A stretch of 58,276 nt of DNA, from the NCBI GenBank assembly GCA_039917655.1, contig JBDSJC010000021.1:1-58276 (forward strand), read 5' to 3'. Positions 8,372-17,157 of this stretch are shown piece after piece; within the stretch, counting starts at the first letter, position 1, and each line of letters begins with the position of its first letter. The notes beneath the pieces are model-generated. The model was not told the DNA's origin. It did not search any database and saw nothing but the letters and a program-made list of their open reading frames with translations. Source of the DNA: PNKC01 sp039917655 (lineage in GTDB: Bacteria > Chloroflexota > Dehalococcoidia > Tepidiformales > Tepidiformaceae). The position numbers were made by a program, and so were the translations under genes.

Positions 8372-9160
8372 CTAGCTAGCCTCGGGAGCCCGCCGTTTCC
8401 GCGAGGGGTGGAGGAACCAGGCGAACCCGATCCCAAGGAAATACAGCCCGAGCAACGGGATCGAGACGATCGTCTGGTCCACTGGATCAGGGGTCGGTAC
8501 GACGAAGCAGGCCATGATGAAGATGAGCACGATCGCGTAGCGCCAGAACGAAAGCATCTGCCGCGCCCGAAACAGCCCGAGCCAGCCCAAGAGCCCCATG
8601 ACCATCGGTAGCTCGAACGCCAGGCCGCTGAAGAACACCGACCGCACGACGAAGTTGGTGTACTCCTTCACCCCGATCACGTTCTGTATCTCGTCTTTGC
8701 CGAAGTTTAAGAGGAAGCCGAGCGAGAGCGGCAGTACAATGAAGTAACCGAATGCCATGCCCATCAGCATGAAAGCAAGCGTGCCGAGCACCGCGGGAAA
8801 CAGCAGCCGGCGCTCAGAGGATTTCAGCCCAGGCACGACGAAGGCAAGCAATTCATAGAGGATCACCGGCGAGGCGAGCGCAAATCCACCATACATGCCG
8901 ATCTCGAAGATCGTCCCGATCCGGTCTGCCGGCGCAAAGCTCGCGACCTTCATCCCCGGGATCGCCTCGCGGCCGGGCGCCAGCAGCCAACCGAGGATCT
9001 TCTGCCAGAAAAGGAAGCACACGAGGGAGCCGGCCACCAGTGCGATGGCACTCACCAACACCCGGTTTCGCAGCTCAAGCAGATGCTCGAGGAGCGTCAT
9101 CCCATCAGAGTTGGCTCTGGGATTCTGGGCCCCAGACTGGCTCGTCGCCTCAGCAGTCAA
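8372..9160 (-). CDS. tatC: Sec-independent protein translocase subunit TatC
   Basis: TatC binds twin-arginine signal peptides and forms, with TatA, the pore that exports folded proteins across the cytoplasmic membrane. The 262-residue protein has six helices and family motifs: LLEHLLELRNRVL at residues 24-36, FALASPVILYELLAFVVPGLKSSERR in the central region, and FVVTPDP-like VVPTPDPVDQ near the C-terminus. It lies 25 nt downstream of tatA on the same strand, so the two form an operon; no separate tatB is present, as in many Gram-positive-like minimal Tat systems. Confidence 0.96.
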   Translation of the reverse strand: MTAEATSQSGAQNPRANSDGMTLLEHLLELRNRVLVSAIALVAGSLVCFLFWQKILGWLLAPGREAIPGMKVASFAPADRIGTIFEIGMYGGFALASPVILYELLAFVVPGLKSSERRLLFPAVLGTLAFMLMGMAFGYFIVLPLSLGFLLNFGKDEIQNVIGVKEYTNFVVRSVFFSGLAFELPMVMGLLGWLGLFRARQMLSFWRYAIVLIFIMACFVVPTPDPVDQTIVSIPLLGLYFLGIGFAWFLHPSRKRRAPEAS

Positions 9161-9185
9161 TGCTGGTCGCCATTCTCATCAGCTC

Positions 9186-9464
9186 TTAGAACAGCGCCGG
9201 GGGTTTTTGGCCTGTCCGGTTCGCCTCTGGCTCCGCTGGCGTTGCCGGCGCAGCAGGCGCCGCTGGGTCCGCAGGTGGAACAGACAACATCGACTGGCTT
9301 TTCGCGTCTACCTTCTCTGTCTCGTCGTCCTTGAGCGCCGATCGAAAATCCTTGACCGCAGTCCCCAGGTCTTTTCCCACTTTTCCCACGCGCCCGGCGC
9401 CGAAGAGGACCACCACGATCGCAAGAAGGATCAACAGTTCGGGGGCGCCAATGTCACCAAGCAT
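9186..9464 (-). CDS. tatA: Sec-independent protein translocase subunit TatA
   Basis: TatA polymerises at TatC to form the twin-arginine translocation pore. The 92-residue protein has the family layout: a short N-terminus (IGAPELLILLAIVVVLFGAGR), one hydrophobic helix, then the amphipathic helix beginning at GKVGKDLGTAVKDFR. The acidic, proline/alanine-rich tail is low complexity. GTG 9467 directly precedes ATG 9464; I chose the ATG because GGAG is 7 nt upstream. The stretch 9520-9560, unusually AT-rich for this window, probably contains the operon promoter. The tatC gene follows at once. Confidence 0.93.
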   Translation of the reverse strand: MLGDIGAPELLILLAIVVVLFGAGRVGKVGKDLGTAVKDFRSALKDDETEKVDAKSQSMLSVPPADPAAPAAPATPAEPEANRTGQKPPALF

Positions 9465-10001
9465 CACAACTCTCCTACACCGGAAACGCTAGTCAAAGCG
9501 CAGCCAGAGCGCAATACGGGACACTATTTACCCTCAATAATGTAAAGAAACGAGCCGCAAAATTACCAGCCTACCGGCCGGCCTTCGTTCGCTACTGGCT
9601 GCTGTGACGGAACCGAGCCGTCACGCCGAATCGTACCCTCGCCGCAATGCGTCAGGGTCAACTCGGGATTCTGGGCAAGCGTCCAGCAGCCGGGGATGTT
9701 GCCGCTCAGTAACTATGTCCGATAGGTGTTCAGTGATTTTGTCACAGGCGGGGATCTGCGCGAGGGGTGGTCTGAGGACGGCGAGGCGGTTAGGGGTGGC
9801 GCGAGAGGATTGCGGGGGCGGAGTGGCCTGATCGCTTTGGGGACTCAGTCCGCCTTGTTGCCACCGTCATCACCTTCAGCACCGCGGGCCCAACCGTCCA
9901 CTCCCGGGCCAGCGGCTGACCGTATTCGCGCCAGCCGCTATTCTTCCGATGCGGCCGCGAAGGTCGCGTTTCCGCAGCTAGCCGTGCCCGAAGGATTGAC
10001 C
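9465..10001. other. Intergenic region, tat promoter side
   Basis: About 540 nt between the divergent tatA and hydrolase genes. The part at 9520-9560 is AT-rich and likely holds the tatA promoter. The remaining 400 nt have open frames on the plus strand but their composition is low-complexity and unlike real genes. I see no RNA gene or repeat. Confidence 0.4.
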
Positions 10002-10805
10002 ATGCCCTCCACCCCGATTCGCGACATCATCACGTACTACGAAGAGGCTGGCTCGGGCGAGCCGCTGGTCCTCGTGATGGGACTGAGTGGCGACATCCAG
10101 GCCTGGGCGCTACAGGTGCCCACTCTCGCGAAGCATTTCCGCGTCATCACCTACGACAACCGCGGCGCCGGGCGGACCAGCGCCCCGGACAAGCCTCAGA
10201 GCATCGCCACCATGGCCGATGACCTCGCCGCCTTGATGGACCACCTGGCGATCTCCAGAGCCCACATCCTCGGCTGGAGCATGGGCGGATACATCGCCCA
10301 GGAGTTCGCGATCAAGTACCCCGCGAAGGTCGAAAAGCTGGCCCTCGTGACTACCGCGCCGAACATCGATGGCTACGGGCGCGCCGTCCTCAACAGCTGG
10401 ATCAACGCCAAACGCTCCAACCTCAGCCGCGAGCAATGGTACCGCTTCACCGCCCCCTATCTCTACAGCGCCGCGCTTTTGGACGACTCGGCCCGCTTCG
10501 AAGCGGCGATCGCGAACAGCGCCAGCAACCCCTACGCCCAGCAGGACCACGCCTTCATTCGCCAGGCTGAAGCTTGCCTCGCCTTCGATGCCAGCGACCG
10601 CCTGAGTGCCGTCAAATCGCAGACCCTCGTCGTCGGCTCGAAGGACGACGTGCTGGTGCCCGCCCGCAACTCCGAGAAACTGGCCGCTCTGCTGACCGGC
10701 TCCACGCTCAAGATCCTGCGGGGCGGTCACGTCGGGCTGATCGAGTATCCGAACGAATACAACACCGCGTTTCTGGAGTTCCTCGGCGCCACCGTCCCGG
10801 CGTGA
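10002..10805 (+). CDS. Alpha/beta-fold hydrolase
   Basis: A 267-residue cytoplasmic alpha/beta hydrolase. The oxyanion segment LVLVMGLSGD, the DNRGAGRTSAP motif after strand 4, the nucleophile elbow GWSMGG (serine), the acid in GSKDDVLVPA and the catalytic histidine in GGHVGLIEYP complete the triad. The frame is open for 276 nt further upstream, but I chose ATG 10002 because GAAGGA lies just upstream and homologous sequence begins there. It is monocistronic and ends before an intrinsic terminator. The substrate (ester, lactone or enol-lactone) cannot be told. Confidence 0.9.
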   Translation: MPSTPIRDIITYYEEAGSGEPLVLVMGLSGDIQAWALQVPTLAKHFRVITYDNRGAGRTSAPDKPQSIATMADDLAALMDHLAISRAHILGWSMGGYIAQEFAIKYPAKVEKLALVTTAPNIDGYGRAVLNSWINAKRSNLSREQWYRFTAPYLYSAALLDDSARFEAAIANSASNPYAQQDHAFIRQAEACLAFDASDRLSAVKSQTLVVGSKDDVLVPARNSEKLAALLTGSTLKILRGGHVGLIEYPNEYNTAFLEFLGATVPA

Positions 10806-10836
10806 GCTCCACAGGTGGTTGCGCCGGCATAGAAAA

Positions 10837-10860
10837 GCCACGGTTCACACCGTGGCCTTT
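10837..10860. terminator. Intrinsic terminator between convergent genes
   Basis: GCCACGGT and ACCGTGGC form an 8-bp stem with a TCAC loop, preceded by AAAA and followed by CTTT. It can serve both the hydrolase gene and the opposing gene at 10882. Confidence 0.8.
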
Positions 10861-10881
10861 GTTCTTCCATGATGCCGCTCG

Positions 10882-11139
10882 CTAGTCTGCGGCCACTTCA
10901 ACGATCGGCTTCTCTTTCCGCACCATCTGTTCCAGCCCCGTCATGCTGAACCCAAGATCACCAAGTTCGCAGAGAAAACTACAGTAAGTCAGGCGCAGCG
11001 CGCTGGTTGACTTCGTTGGCAGGTACGGCAGATTGCAGCGCGTGCAGTGCGGCATGGTTACCAGGTCCGCATCGCGCGGGTTTGGCGCGGCCGCGAGGCC
11101 CTCGTCCCGGTCTTCCGTCATCGTGCTCATGCTACCCAA
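10882..11139 (-). CDS. Small cysteine-motif protein, possible metal binding
   Basis: An 85-residue soluble protein. It has HCTRC near residue 31 and YCSFLC about 20 residues later, so four cysteines (C-x2-C and C-x3-C) that could bind zinc or a cluster. The cysteine core is flanked by a charged N-terminus and an acidic end. Three in-frame ATGs (codons 1, 4 and 7) are possible starts and no strong ribosome binding site separates them. It is alone, convergent to the hydrolase and 103 nt downstream of the PATAN gene. No family is recognised. Confidence 0.6.
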   Translation of the reverse strand: MGSMSTMTEDRDEGLAAAPNPRDADLVTMPHCTRCNLPYLPTKSTSALRLTYCSFLCELGDLGFSMTGLEQMVRKEKPIVEVAAD

Positions 11140-11242
11140 CCTCCCACTGGCGTCCAGTATGCGCCATGCCTTTAGTACGTGCTCGGGACCGCAACTGATT
11201 CATATGCTATCCAGACGGCTCTTTTGCCGAAGCGCAAATAGG

Positions 11243-12043
11243 TCAGGCTGCCGGGTTGCGTAGCGCGGCCAGCATGGTCTGCTGGAAGCGGCTGCGGTTC
11301 TCCGGGTCTCGAATCTCGCCGCTGATCCGCTCCGCGACCGCCGACATCTCACTCCGCGGAAGTGTGGTGCGGGTGAAGCCAATGTCTTGCAGCGTGTCGT
11401 CGATGATGATCTCCGCCAACGGGCCCATCGCGCCCGCCACCGCCGCCTGTAGGGCCCGGAAGAACGGCTGCCCGGCGAGAGCAACCGCAACGGGCGTCGC
11501 TGCTTCCACTGAAAGCTCGATCAGTCCAGTCATTTTCAGGCTGTAGAACGCCCTCACCGCTTCGAGGTCGCTGCGGCCAAGGTTGCGCGCCAATTGACCC
11601 ACCGTCGCCTCGCCGTCGATCTTTGCCAGCACCTCCCATTCCGCCGCCGAGATCGTGATCGATTCGTGCGGGAGTTTGGACGCCAGACGGGGCACCACGT
11701 CCGGTGACGGGATGACGCGGCGCAACATCTCCCGCTCAGACATCTGCCGCGAGCCTTCGGCAAGTAACTGTTCCAACGGCGCCGTGATCGTGATCTCCGG
11801 TGGGAGGATGCCCGGTTCGAAGCGGAAGCTGCCGTTAGCCCAGCCCAGCGCCGACGAGACAGCCGCATCCCCGGTGGCTGCGTCTGCGGTGGCGTGCACC
11901 ACCACGCCGGCCCGCAGGAAGAGGTCCGCCAACTCCAGCCCGGAGTTCAGCTCAAGCCGCCCTGTCTGTTCGCCAGCCGCGAGCATCTTCAACAGATGCC
12001 TGAGAGGCAGTTGCGCAAGGCTTCCAGAAAGTCCCTCTGGCAT
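11243..12043 (-). CDS. PATAN (DUF4388) domain protein
   Basis: A 266-residue cytoplasmic protein whose N-terminal half is a PATAN/DUF4388 domain: LSGSLAQLPLRHLLKMLAAGEQTGRLEL, then a hydrophobic strand ('LADLFLRAGVVVHA') and a GSFRFEPG segment. Residues about 130-190 resemble a winged-helix part (ITISAAEWEVLAKIDGEATVGQLAR). PATAN domains occur with two-component, GTPase and gliding-motility signalling proteins. It is the last gene of a five-gene minus-strand cluster, 39 nt behind a roadblock gene, with AGGAGGAAACC before its ATG. It is likely a signalling adaptor. Confidence 0.85.
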   Translation of the reverse strand: MPEGLSGSLAQLPLRHLLKMLAAGEQTGRLELNSGLELADLFLRAGVVVHATADAATGDAAVSSALGWANGSFRFEPGILPPEITITAPLEQLLAEGSRQMSEREMLRRVIPSPDVVPRLASKLPHESITISAAEWEVLAKIDGEATVGQLARNLGRSDLEAVRAFYSLKMTGLIELSVEAATPVAVALAGQPFFRALQAAVAGAMGPLAEIIIDDTLQDIGFTRTTLPRSEMSAVAERISGEIRDPENRSRFQQTMLAALRNPAA

Positions 12044-12082
12044 CGGTTTCCTCCTGTTGGACTGCCGCTTCCCGCAGCGGGA

Positions 12083-12532
12083 CTACGGTCTCTCGGATTG
12101 GATCAGCTTCCACGTCCGGTAGGCGTTCTGATCGAGCGTGGCCGGGGTTACAAGCTGTTTTCGTTCAACGTGCCGGCTCGCCAGACGATTGCGCGCGCGC
12201 GAGTCCTTCTGCCAGGTATTCATCGCCACTTCCGCGGTCATCCGCACCATCGCCACGTCCACTCCCGGTTCGCAGACGATGAACACCACTGCCTCGCCCA
12301 GGTCGTGCGCCAACAGCCTCCACGAATCGAACACGAAGTCCAGGCGGAGGCCCTGGTGGCCGCTCGCTTCCAGGGCGAGGAGCGACCGGCCCACTTCCCG
12401 GCCAATGGCGTTCATCGCAACGGTGGCGAGCACCGCCGGGTCGGACGAGACGATGACATCGCCGCGGTTGTCACATACAAACGCACCGCCCACGTGAGGG
12501 ATATCGCAGAACTGTTGAAGTTCTCTTTCCAC
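12083..12532 (-). CDS. Roadblock/LC7-like protein
   Basis: A 149-residue protein with a roadblock/LC7-type fold: VGGAFVCDNRGDVIVSS at about residues 14-30 followed by a long helix, and the strand pair LDFVFDSWRLLAHDL/AVVFIVCEPGVD. Bacterial members such as MglB regulate small Ras-like GTPases or act as dimeric scaffolds. A basic 40-residue C-terminal extension follows. It lies 12 nt after the double PATAN-type gene and 39 nt before the PATAN gene, so co-transcription is likely. No GTPase gene is present nearby. Confidence 0.75.
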   Translation of the reverse strand: MERELQQFCDIPHVGGAFVCDNRGDVIVSSDPAVLATVAMNAIGREVGRSLLALEASGHQGLRLDFVFDSWRLLAHDLGEAVVFIVCEPGVDVAMVRMTAEVAMNTWQKDSRARNRLASRHVERKQLVTPATLDQNAYRTWKLIQSERP

Positions 12533-12544
12533 GGCTGCTCCTCA

Positions 12545-13555
12545 TCATGCGACGAACTCGCGTACGTCCTCTGCCAGGTTCCACCGTTCGATCACGGCGG
12601 CGTGTTTTTCGGACGTGCCTGCCAACTGCTTGCGGACGCGTTCTTCGAAGTCGGCCCGCTTAAGCTGGAAGGCGAGCTTGGCCACCGTGTCGCCGAGGCA
12701 GGCGCCCAACGCCTTACTGAACTCGGCCGGCAGCGGCCCTTCGAAGATGATCGTCTTATCCTTGTATTCGAACTCCGCGGCGAACGGATCGAGGAACGGA
12801 TAGGTGTTCGCTCGGGATACAAGCACCTCGCGGAGAGCCATCCGGAATTTGCCGGCGCTGCCCAGGCTGTCCGCCACCGTCTCGATCCCGGCGCAAACCT
12901 CTGTCCAGAAAGCGAGCAGCGGTGAGGAATCGGCCGTCGGGGCCACCGGCGCAGGCAAGGCCGGCTCGTCAACTCCTGGCACGCGGTAGACGTTGAACGT
13001 CCCGCCCTGAGCCGCCACCGACTGTACGACGGCCGAGCGAGCTTCGAACCCGGTCAAAGACTCGGTAGCCGAGCTGAAGACGCTTTCGATCGGCTCGCCG
13101 TTCTGGAAGAGCACCATCGCAGTGCCGCCCTCGCCCGGCAGAATGATCTCCACGTAGCCGGTCAGCGCGTCCTGTTGGAGCTTCGTGAAAAGCCGCTCCA
13201 GGCTGGTGAAGGCGCTGGTCAGGTCTTTGTACAGCGGCCGTGCATCGAGCACGCGGGCAACCAGTTCCACTACCTCGCCCGGCGCAGCATCCACGTCCAG
13301 GCTACCGTTCTTGTTTGCCGCCTTCTCGGCGATCGCGGCCGCGGCTGGATTGCCCACCACCCGCTCATCGCCCCACTCCTCGAGGGCGTTGATCAGCCGG
13401 CCGGAGACCAGGAACAGCACCCCCTGGTAGCCCGGAAAGGTCAGCCGGACGAAGCCCGAAAGCCCCCGTTCTTGTTGGTCCGCGAGCAGTTCGCTGAACG
13501 ACGTAAAAGAGGTGTTGAGGTTGGCGTAAACGCTGCGTTCCTTCGGAAGGATCAT
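12545..13555 (-). CDS. Double PATAN-type signalling protein
   Basis: A 336-residue soluble protein with two related beta-rich segments: SGFVRLTFPGYQGVLFLVSG at about residues 34-53 and TGYVEIILPGEGGTAMVLFQ at about 133-152. Each is followed by a helix and each is preceded by a similar 'FTSFSELL/FTSLERLF' helix, so it looks like an internal duplication of a PATAN-type unit. The C-terminal 120 residues are helical and unassigned. GGAGA lies before the ATG. It is the third gene of the cluster. The domain call rests on pattern similarity to the gene at 11243. Confidence 0.65.
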   Translation of the reverse strand: MILPKERSVYANLNTSFTSFSELLADQQERGLSGFVRLTFPGYQGVLFLVSGRLINALEEWGDERVVGNPAAAAIAEKAANKNGSLDVDAAPGEVVELVARVLDARPLYKDLTSAFTSLERLFTKLQQDALTGYVEIILPGEGGTAMVLFQNGEPIESVFSSATESLTGFEARSAVVQSVAAQGGTFNVYRVPGVDEPALPAPVAPTADSSPLLAFWTEVCAGIETVADSLGSAGKFRMALREVLVSRANTYPFLDPFAAEFEYKDKTIIFEGPLPAEFSKALGACLGDTVAKLAFQLKRADFEERVRKQLAGTSEKHAAVIERWNLAEDVREFVA

Positions 13556-13592
13556 GGCTGGCTGTCTCCGTTCGCGGTGGCGCAGGGCGCGG

Positions 13593-13985
13593 TTAGTTGT
13601 ATCTCCGGGCGATGGCCCGGATCGATGAGGCGACGGTTGTTGCTGAGGCGCCGCGTTGCAACGACACCAGGGCGAAGCATCCGGGCATGGAGAGGAGGAG
13701 CGAATCCCCCGCCGGACCGGAGAGTGTGATCTGTTGGAGGTGACTGGTGGCGACCGTTCGACCCATGCCCCGCAGGTCTCCGTCTTCCGTCATCGCTTCC
13801 GCGCGTTGAGCGAGGAAGCGAGTGAGTGCCGCCACCTTGCGCGAGTCTGCGTCTCCGCTGGAGACCGCTACTTCACCCTCCCGTCCGCAGACCGTGGCTC
13901 CGCCTACTCCCGGGGCCAACGCAATCGCGCTGACCAGCCGCCGGGCGAGAGCGTCGGTGAAGGCTGGGGCGGGCTGGTCGGGCAT
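13593..13985 (-). CDS. Roadblock/LC7-like protein, second copy
   Basis: A 130-residue single-domain protein with the roadblock pattern: a first helix (ALARRLVSAIALAPGVGGATVCG), the strand with GEVAVSSGD, the long middle helix (KVAALTRFLAQRAEAM), and strands ending in DSLLLSMPGCFALVSLQRG with a final helix. It differs clearly from the other roadblock gene at 12083, so the two could form a heterodimer. It sits 27 nt downstream of the HAMP protein gene and 37 nt before the double PATAN-type gene. Confidence 0.75.
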   Translation of the reverse strand: MPDQPAPAFTDALARRLVSAIALAPGVGGATVCGREGEVAVSSGDADSRKVAALTRFLAQRAEAMTEDGDLRGMGRTVATSHLQQITLSGPAGDSLLLSMPGCFALVSLQRGASATTVASSIRAIARRYN

Positions 13986-14012
13986 TGCGTACTCCTCGGG
14001 CGATAACTGGGA

Positions 14013-15236
14013 TCAGGCGGCGGACTGGCGGCGCTGCCGCAACCGCTCGATGGCGGAACGCAGACTGGTTTGCATGCGGCGCAGCGATTCCGCAAGTTGC
14101 CCCACTTCGTTGTTGCCCTCGACATCGATGTTTACGTCGAGTTCGCCCAGGCTCATGCGGTCCGCTACTTCGGCCAGGTGCCGGATCGGTTTGGTGATCG
14201 ATCGCGAAACCGCGACCGCCAGCAGGAGCGCGAAACAGATACCGGTGATGGCGATCCCCTGGGTTTGGTAGAGGTCACTCCGAGCGCTGTCCGCCCGATC
14301 CTGGAAGCTCGCTTGCAGGCTGCTCTGGGCCTCCTTGAGCAGCGCCGCCGATTGGTCAGCCGCCCGGGAGCCAATGAGGAAGTCCATGGTCGTGGCGATT
14401 GGCTGCGAACCAAGCACGTAGTCGTCCAGGCCGCCGGCAAAGCTTTCGCGGGCAGAGGTGCTGCGCTGGAGGATCGGACGCAGGCTCGCCTCCAGTTTCG
14501 GGTTGACTGCCATCGCCGTTTCGAGGCTGCGAGACATCGCTTCGCCCTCTACCTTGGCCACCTCAAGCTGGCTGGCGATGAAGCGTTGCTGCGATTCCGT
14601 GGCGGCCACGCCGCGACGCTTGAAAAACACGGTGATCGCCCCGCTGCGCGCCTGGCCCAAAGCTTCCGTCATCCGCGGGAGCGATTCGGTAAGGGCGGTG
14701 ATTACACTTCGGCTATCGATGTTCGGGTCAGTCGCCAGCTCCGACTTCACGGCGACCATCTGTAACAGCGGCACGACGCCGGTGCTGATCAGCCGCGTGT
14801 GAGCCGAAGCGTTCGCGACCGGATCGGGTTCCGCTGGCGTCGCCTTCAGCGTCTGCCACTGGTCGTTAACGGCCGCCAGCAGCCCGGAGGTTTTGAACGA
14901 GTTGCCGCTGCTCGCGTCCTGCTTCCTTAGCGCCCCGAGTGCCGTCTCCACCTCTTTGGTGGACTGATCGAGCGCGGCCTGTGATGCGCCGTCACCGTTC
15001 AGCACACGCTGAGCAAGCGCCCGGTGGTTCTGGACATCGGTCATCAGGGTGATCACAGACGCGATGTAGTTGATCCCCTCGGTCTCGGAATCAGCGCGCG
15101 AAATGTCAGCCTGGCGCGCCTGGTACTGGACGAAGACCAGGGCCATAATCGGGATGCTGAGCACGAGCACCAGCACCCCCAGCTTGTTCGCGATCTTTAG
15201 GTCGCTGAACTTTGAACCACCCACCGGTAAACGCAT
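14013..15236 (-). CDS. HAMP-domain membrane sensor without output domain
   Basis: A 407-residue membrane protein. TM1 is at about residues 16-38, followed by a long helical extracytoplasmic domain (about 40-315) that resembles NIT/four-helix sensor domains, then TM2 (about 328-345), and a HAMP domain (SITKPIRHLAEVADRMSLGELD, about 348-400). It ends some 30 residues later after a short helix (EVGQLAESLRRMQTSLRSAIERL). There is no methyl-accepting, kinase or cyclase domain. It is the first gene of a five-gene cluster whose partners are roadblock and PATAN proteins, so the signal probably passes to them by contact. GGAGGG precedes the ATG. Confidence 0.85.
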   Translation of the reverse strand: MRLPVGGSKFSDLKIANKLGVLVLVLSIPIMALVFVQYQARQADISRADSETEGINYIASVITLMTDVQNHRALAQRVLNGDGASQAALDQSTKEVETALGALRKQDASSGNSFKTSGLLAAVNDQWQTLKATPAEPDPVANASAHTRLISTGVVPLLQMVAVKSELATDPNIDSRSVITALTESLPRMTEALGQARSGAITVFFKRRGVAATESQQRFIASQLEVAKVEGEAMSRSLETAMAVNPKLEASLRPILQRSTSARESFAGGLDDYVLGSQPIATTMDFLIGSRAADQSAALLKEAQSSLQASFQDRADSARSDLYQTQGIAITGICFALLLAVAVSRSITKPIRHLAEVADRMSLGELDVNIDVEGNNEVGQLAESLRRMQTSLRSAIERLRQRRQSAA

Positions 15237-15454
15237 GCTGCCCTCCAGAGTTCTGCGACCGCCTGTGCTGGCCGGTGAGGCCGCACAACGGACGCCTATC
15301 TCTGTAAATCGGCGCTCGAACGGGTGACGGATAGGGGAGTGTTGGTGAACGCCTCGCTTGCGATCACCGCCCGCAGTAGCGGGCGAGGATTCGTGCGCAG
15401 ATCGCCCTGTTTGCGCGACAATCCCAAGGTCTGGGATGGCAACCCCGGCAGAAG

Positions 15455-15474
15455 GGGCTGACGTTCGTCAGCCC
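15455..15474. terminator. Inverted repeat after cimA, likely terminator
   Basis: GGGCTGACG and CGTCAGCCC form a perfect 9-bp stem. It lies 16 nt downstream of the cimA stop. A TTT run follows on the plus strand, while only a CCCCTTCT run follows on the minus strand. Confidence 0.6.
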
Positions 15475-15490
15475 TTTAGCTCGGCCCCTC

Positions 15491-17086
15491 TCACGTCTCG
15501 TTCGGGATCGTGAGCGCGTACTCGAGAGCATCGGCGAGCGCCACCCAACTCGCCTCGATGATGTCCGTGCTGGAGCCTACGGTGGTCCAGTAACGCGTCC
15601 CATCGGTGCTTTCGATGAGCACACGCGTCTTCGCCCCCGTGGCCGCCTGGCTATCGAGGATGCGCACTTTGTAATCCACCAATTTCACATCCGCGAGATG
15701 GGGATAGAACTCCACGAGTGCCTTGCGGGCGGCGCTATCCAGGGCGTTGACGGGGCCGTTCCCTTCGGCCGCCGTGTGTTGAAGCACGCCGTCCACCCGT
15801 ACCTTGACCATCGCTTCGGCCAGCATCTCGTTCAGCCCTTCGCGCTCGTGACGACGCGCTCGCCGCTCGACGATCACAAAGTCTTCGAGTTCAAACGGCG
15901 CCACGTACCCGGGCAACGTCCGCCGCACCAGCAGTTCGAACGAAGCTTCCGCCCCCTCGTACTGGTAGCCTTGCGATTCCTTCTCCTTCACCGTCTCCAG
16001 CAGCTGTTTAATCTCGGTCTGGGTGAGGGGGTAGTCGATACCCAGTTCTTGCAGCTTCATCAGCAGGTTGCGCTGCCCCGAAAGCTCGGACACGAGCACG
16101 CGCGAGGTGTTGCCCACCAGGCCGGGGTCGATGTGTTGGTAGGCCCGCTCGTCTTTCATCATCCCCGCCACGTGATAGCCCGCCTTGTGGGCGAATGCCG
16201 ACGCGCCGACGTACGGCGCGCCTGCGTTGGGCACCATGTTCGCGAGTTCCGAGACGTAGGTAGACACCTCTGATAGCCGCGCCAACTGCTCATCCTCCAC
16301 CACGTTCAGGCCCATTTTCAGCTTCAAGTTGGCGAGCACGGTCAGGATGTCGGCATTCCCGCAGCGTTCGCCGTAGCCGTTCACACAGCCCTGCACCTGC
16401 CAGACCCCCGCCTCCACGGCCGCAAGCGAGTTCGCCACCGCCAGTCCGGCGTCGTTGTGCGTGTGGATGCCAAACCGGGCGTCCCGCACCCGCTGCATCG
16501 CCGCCTCGATGGCGCTCAGCATTACTTTCGTCGTCATCCCGCCGTTCGTGTCGCAGAGCACCAGCGCATCTGCGCCGGCCCGCGCTGCCGTTGCAAGGCA
16601 CTGCAACGCGTAGTCCGGGTCATCGCCGAAGCCATCGAAAAAGTGCTCAGCATCGAAAAAGACGGTCTTACCCAGGTTCTTGAAGTACGAAACGGTGTCC
16701 GCGATCATCGCCAGATTCTCTTCGGCCGAGGTCTCAAGGATCTCGCGCACCTGGTACATCGAAGCCTTGCCAACGAGGGTGATGCCCGGCGTCTCGGCGC
16801 CCACCAGGGACTGAATATTCGTGTCCGTCTGGCAGGTCGAGTTCGGTTTCCGGGTGCCGCCGAAGGCGCTCACTTTGGCGTTCCTCAGCTCTACCGTACG
16901 AAGTCTGCGGAAGTACTCGGCGTCCTTGGGGTTGGACCCGGGGAACCCGCCTTCGATCCATTCGAGGCCGAGTTCGTCGAGCTTTCGAGTGATCCGGATC
17001 TTGTCCTCGACGGAGAGCGAAATCCCCTCCATCTGCGATCCGTCCCGGAGGGTGGTGTCGTAGAGTTGGACGCGGTCGGTCGGCAT
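15491..17086 (-). CDS. cimA: (R)-citramalate synthase
   Basis: CimA condenses pyruvate with acetyl-CoA to (R)-citramalate, the threonine-independent entry into isoleucine synthesis. The 531-residue length and layout fit: the HMGL-like TIM barrel opens with LYDTTLRDGSQMEGISLS, has HTHNDAGLAVANS and GCVNGYGERCGNADI, and the C-terminal LeuA allosteric domain begins near residue 400. GTRKPN and the AEHFFDG segment separate this citramalate type from 2-isopropylmalate synthase. The upstream region carries a putative branched-chain leader peptide and two hairpins. No other ilv/leu genes lie in the window. Confidence 0.95.
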   Translation of the reverse strand: MPTDRVQLYDTTLRDGSQMEGISLSVEDKIRITRKLDELGLEWIEGGFPGSNPKDAEYFRRLRTVELRNAKVSAFGGTRKPNSTCQTDTNIQSLVGAETPGITLVGKASMYQVREILETSAEENLAMIADTVSYFKNLGKTVFFDAEHFFDGFGDDPDYALQCLATAARAGADALVLCDTNGGMTTKVMLSAIEAAMQRVRDARFGIHTHNDAGLAVANSLAAVEAGVWQVQGCVNGYGERCGNADILTVLANLKLKMGLNVVEDEQLARLSEVSTYVSELANMVPNAGAPYVGASAFAHKAGYHVAGMMKDERAYQHIDPGLVGNTSRVLVSELSGQRNLLMKLQELGIDYPLTQTEIKQLLETVKEKESQGYQYEGAEASFELLVRRTLPGYVAPFELEDFVIVERRARRHEREGLNEMLAEAMVKVRVDGVLQHTAAEGNGPVNALDSAARKALVEFYPHLADVKLVDYKVRILDSQAATGAKTRVLIESTDGTRYWTTVGSSTDIIEASWVALADALEYALTIPNET

Positions 17087-17157
17087 GTCTCTTTTCCCGA
17101 TTCTGTGTGTACGAAGAGGCGGCGTTCGGCGGCGGACGGAAGTCGCGCACGAACAAG

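Noticed and set aside
9604..9831. Plus-strand open frame of 75 codons
   Set aside because: Composition rich in R and S with no ribosome binding site; nearby real genes start elsewhere.
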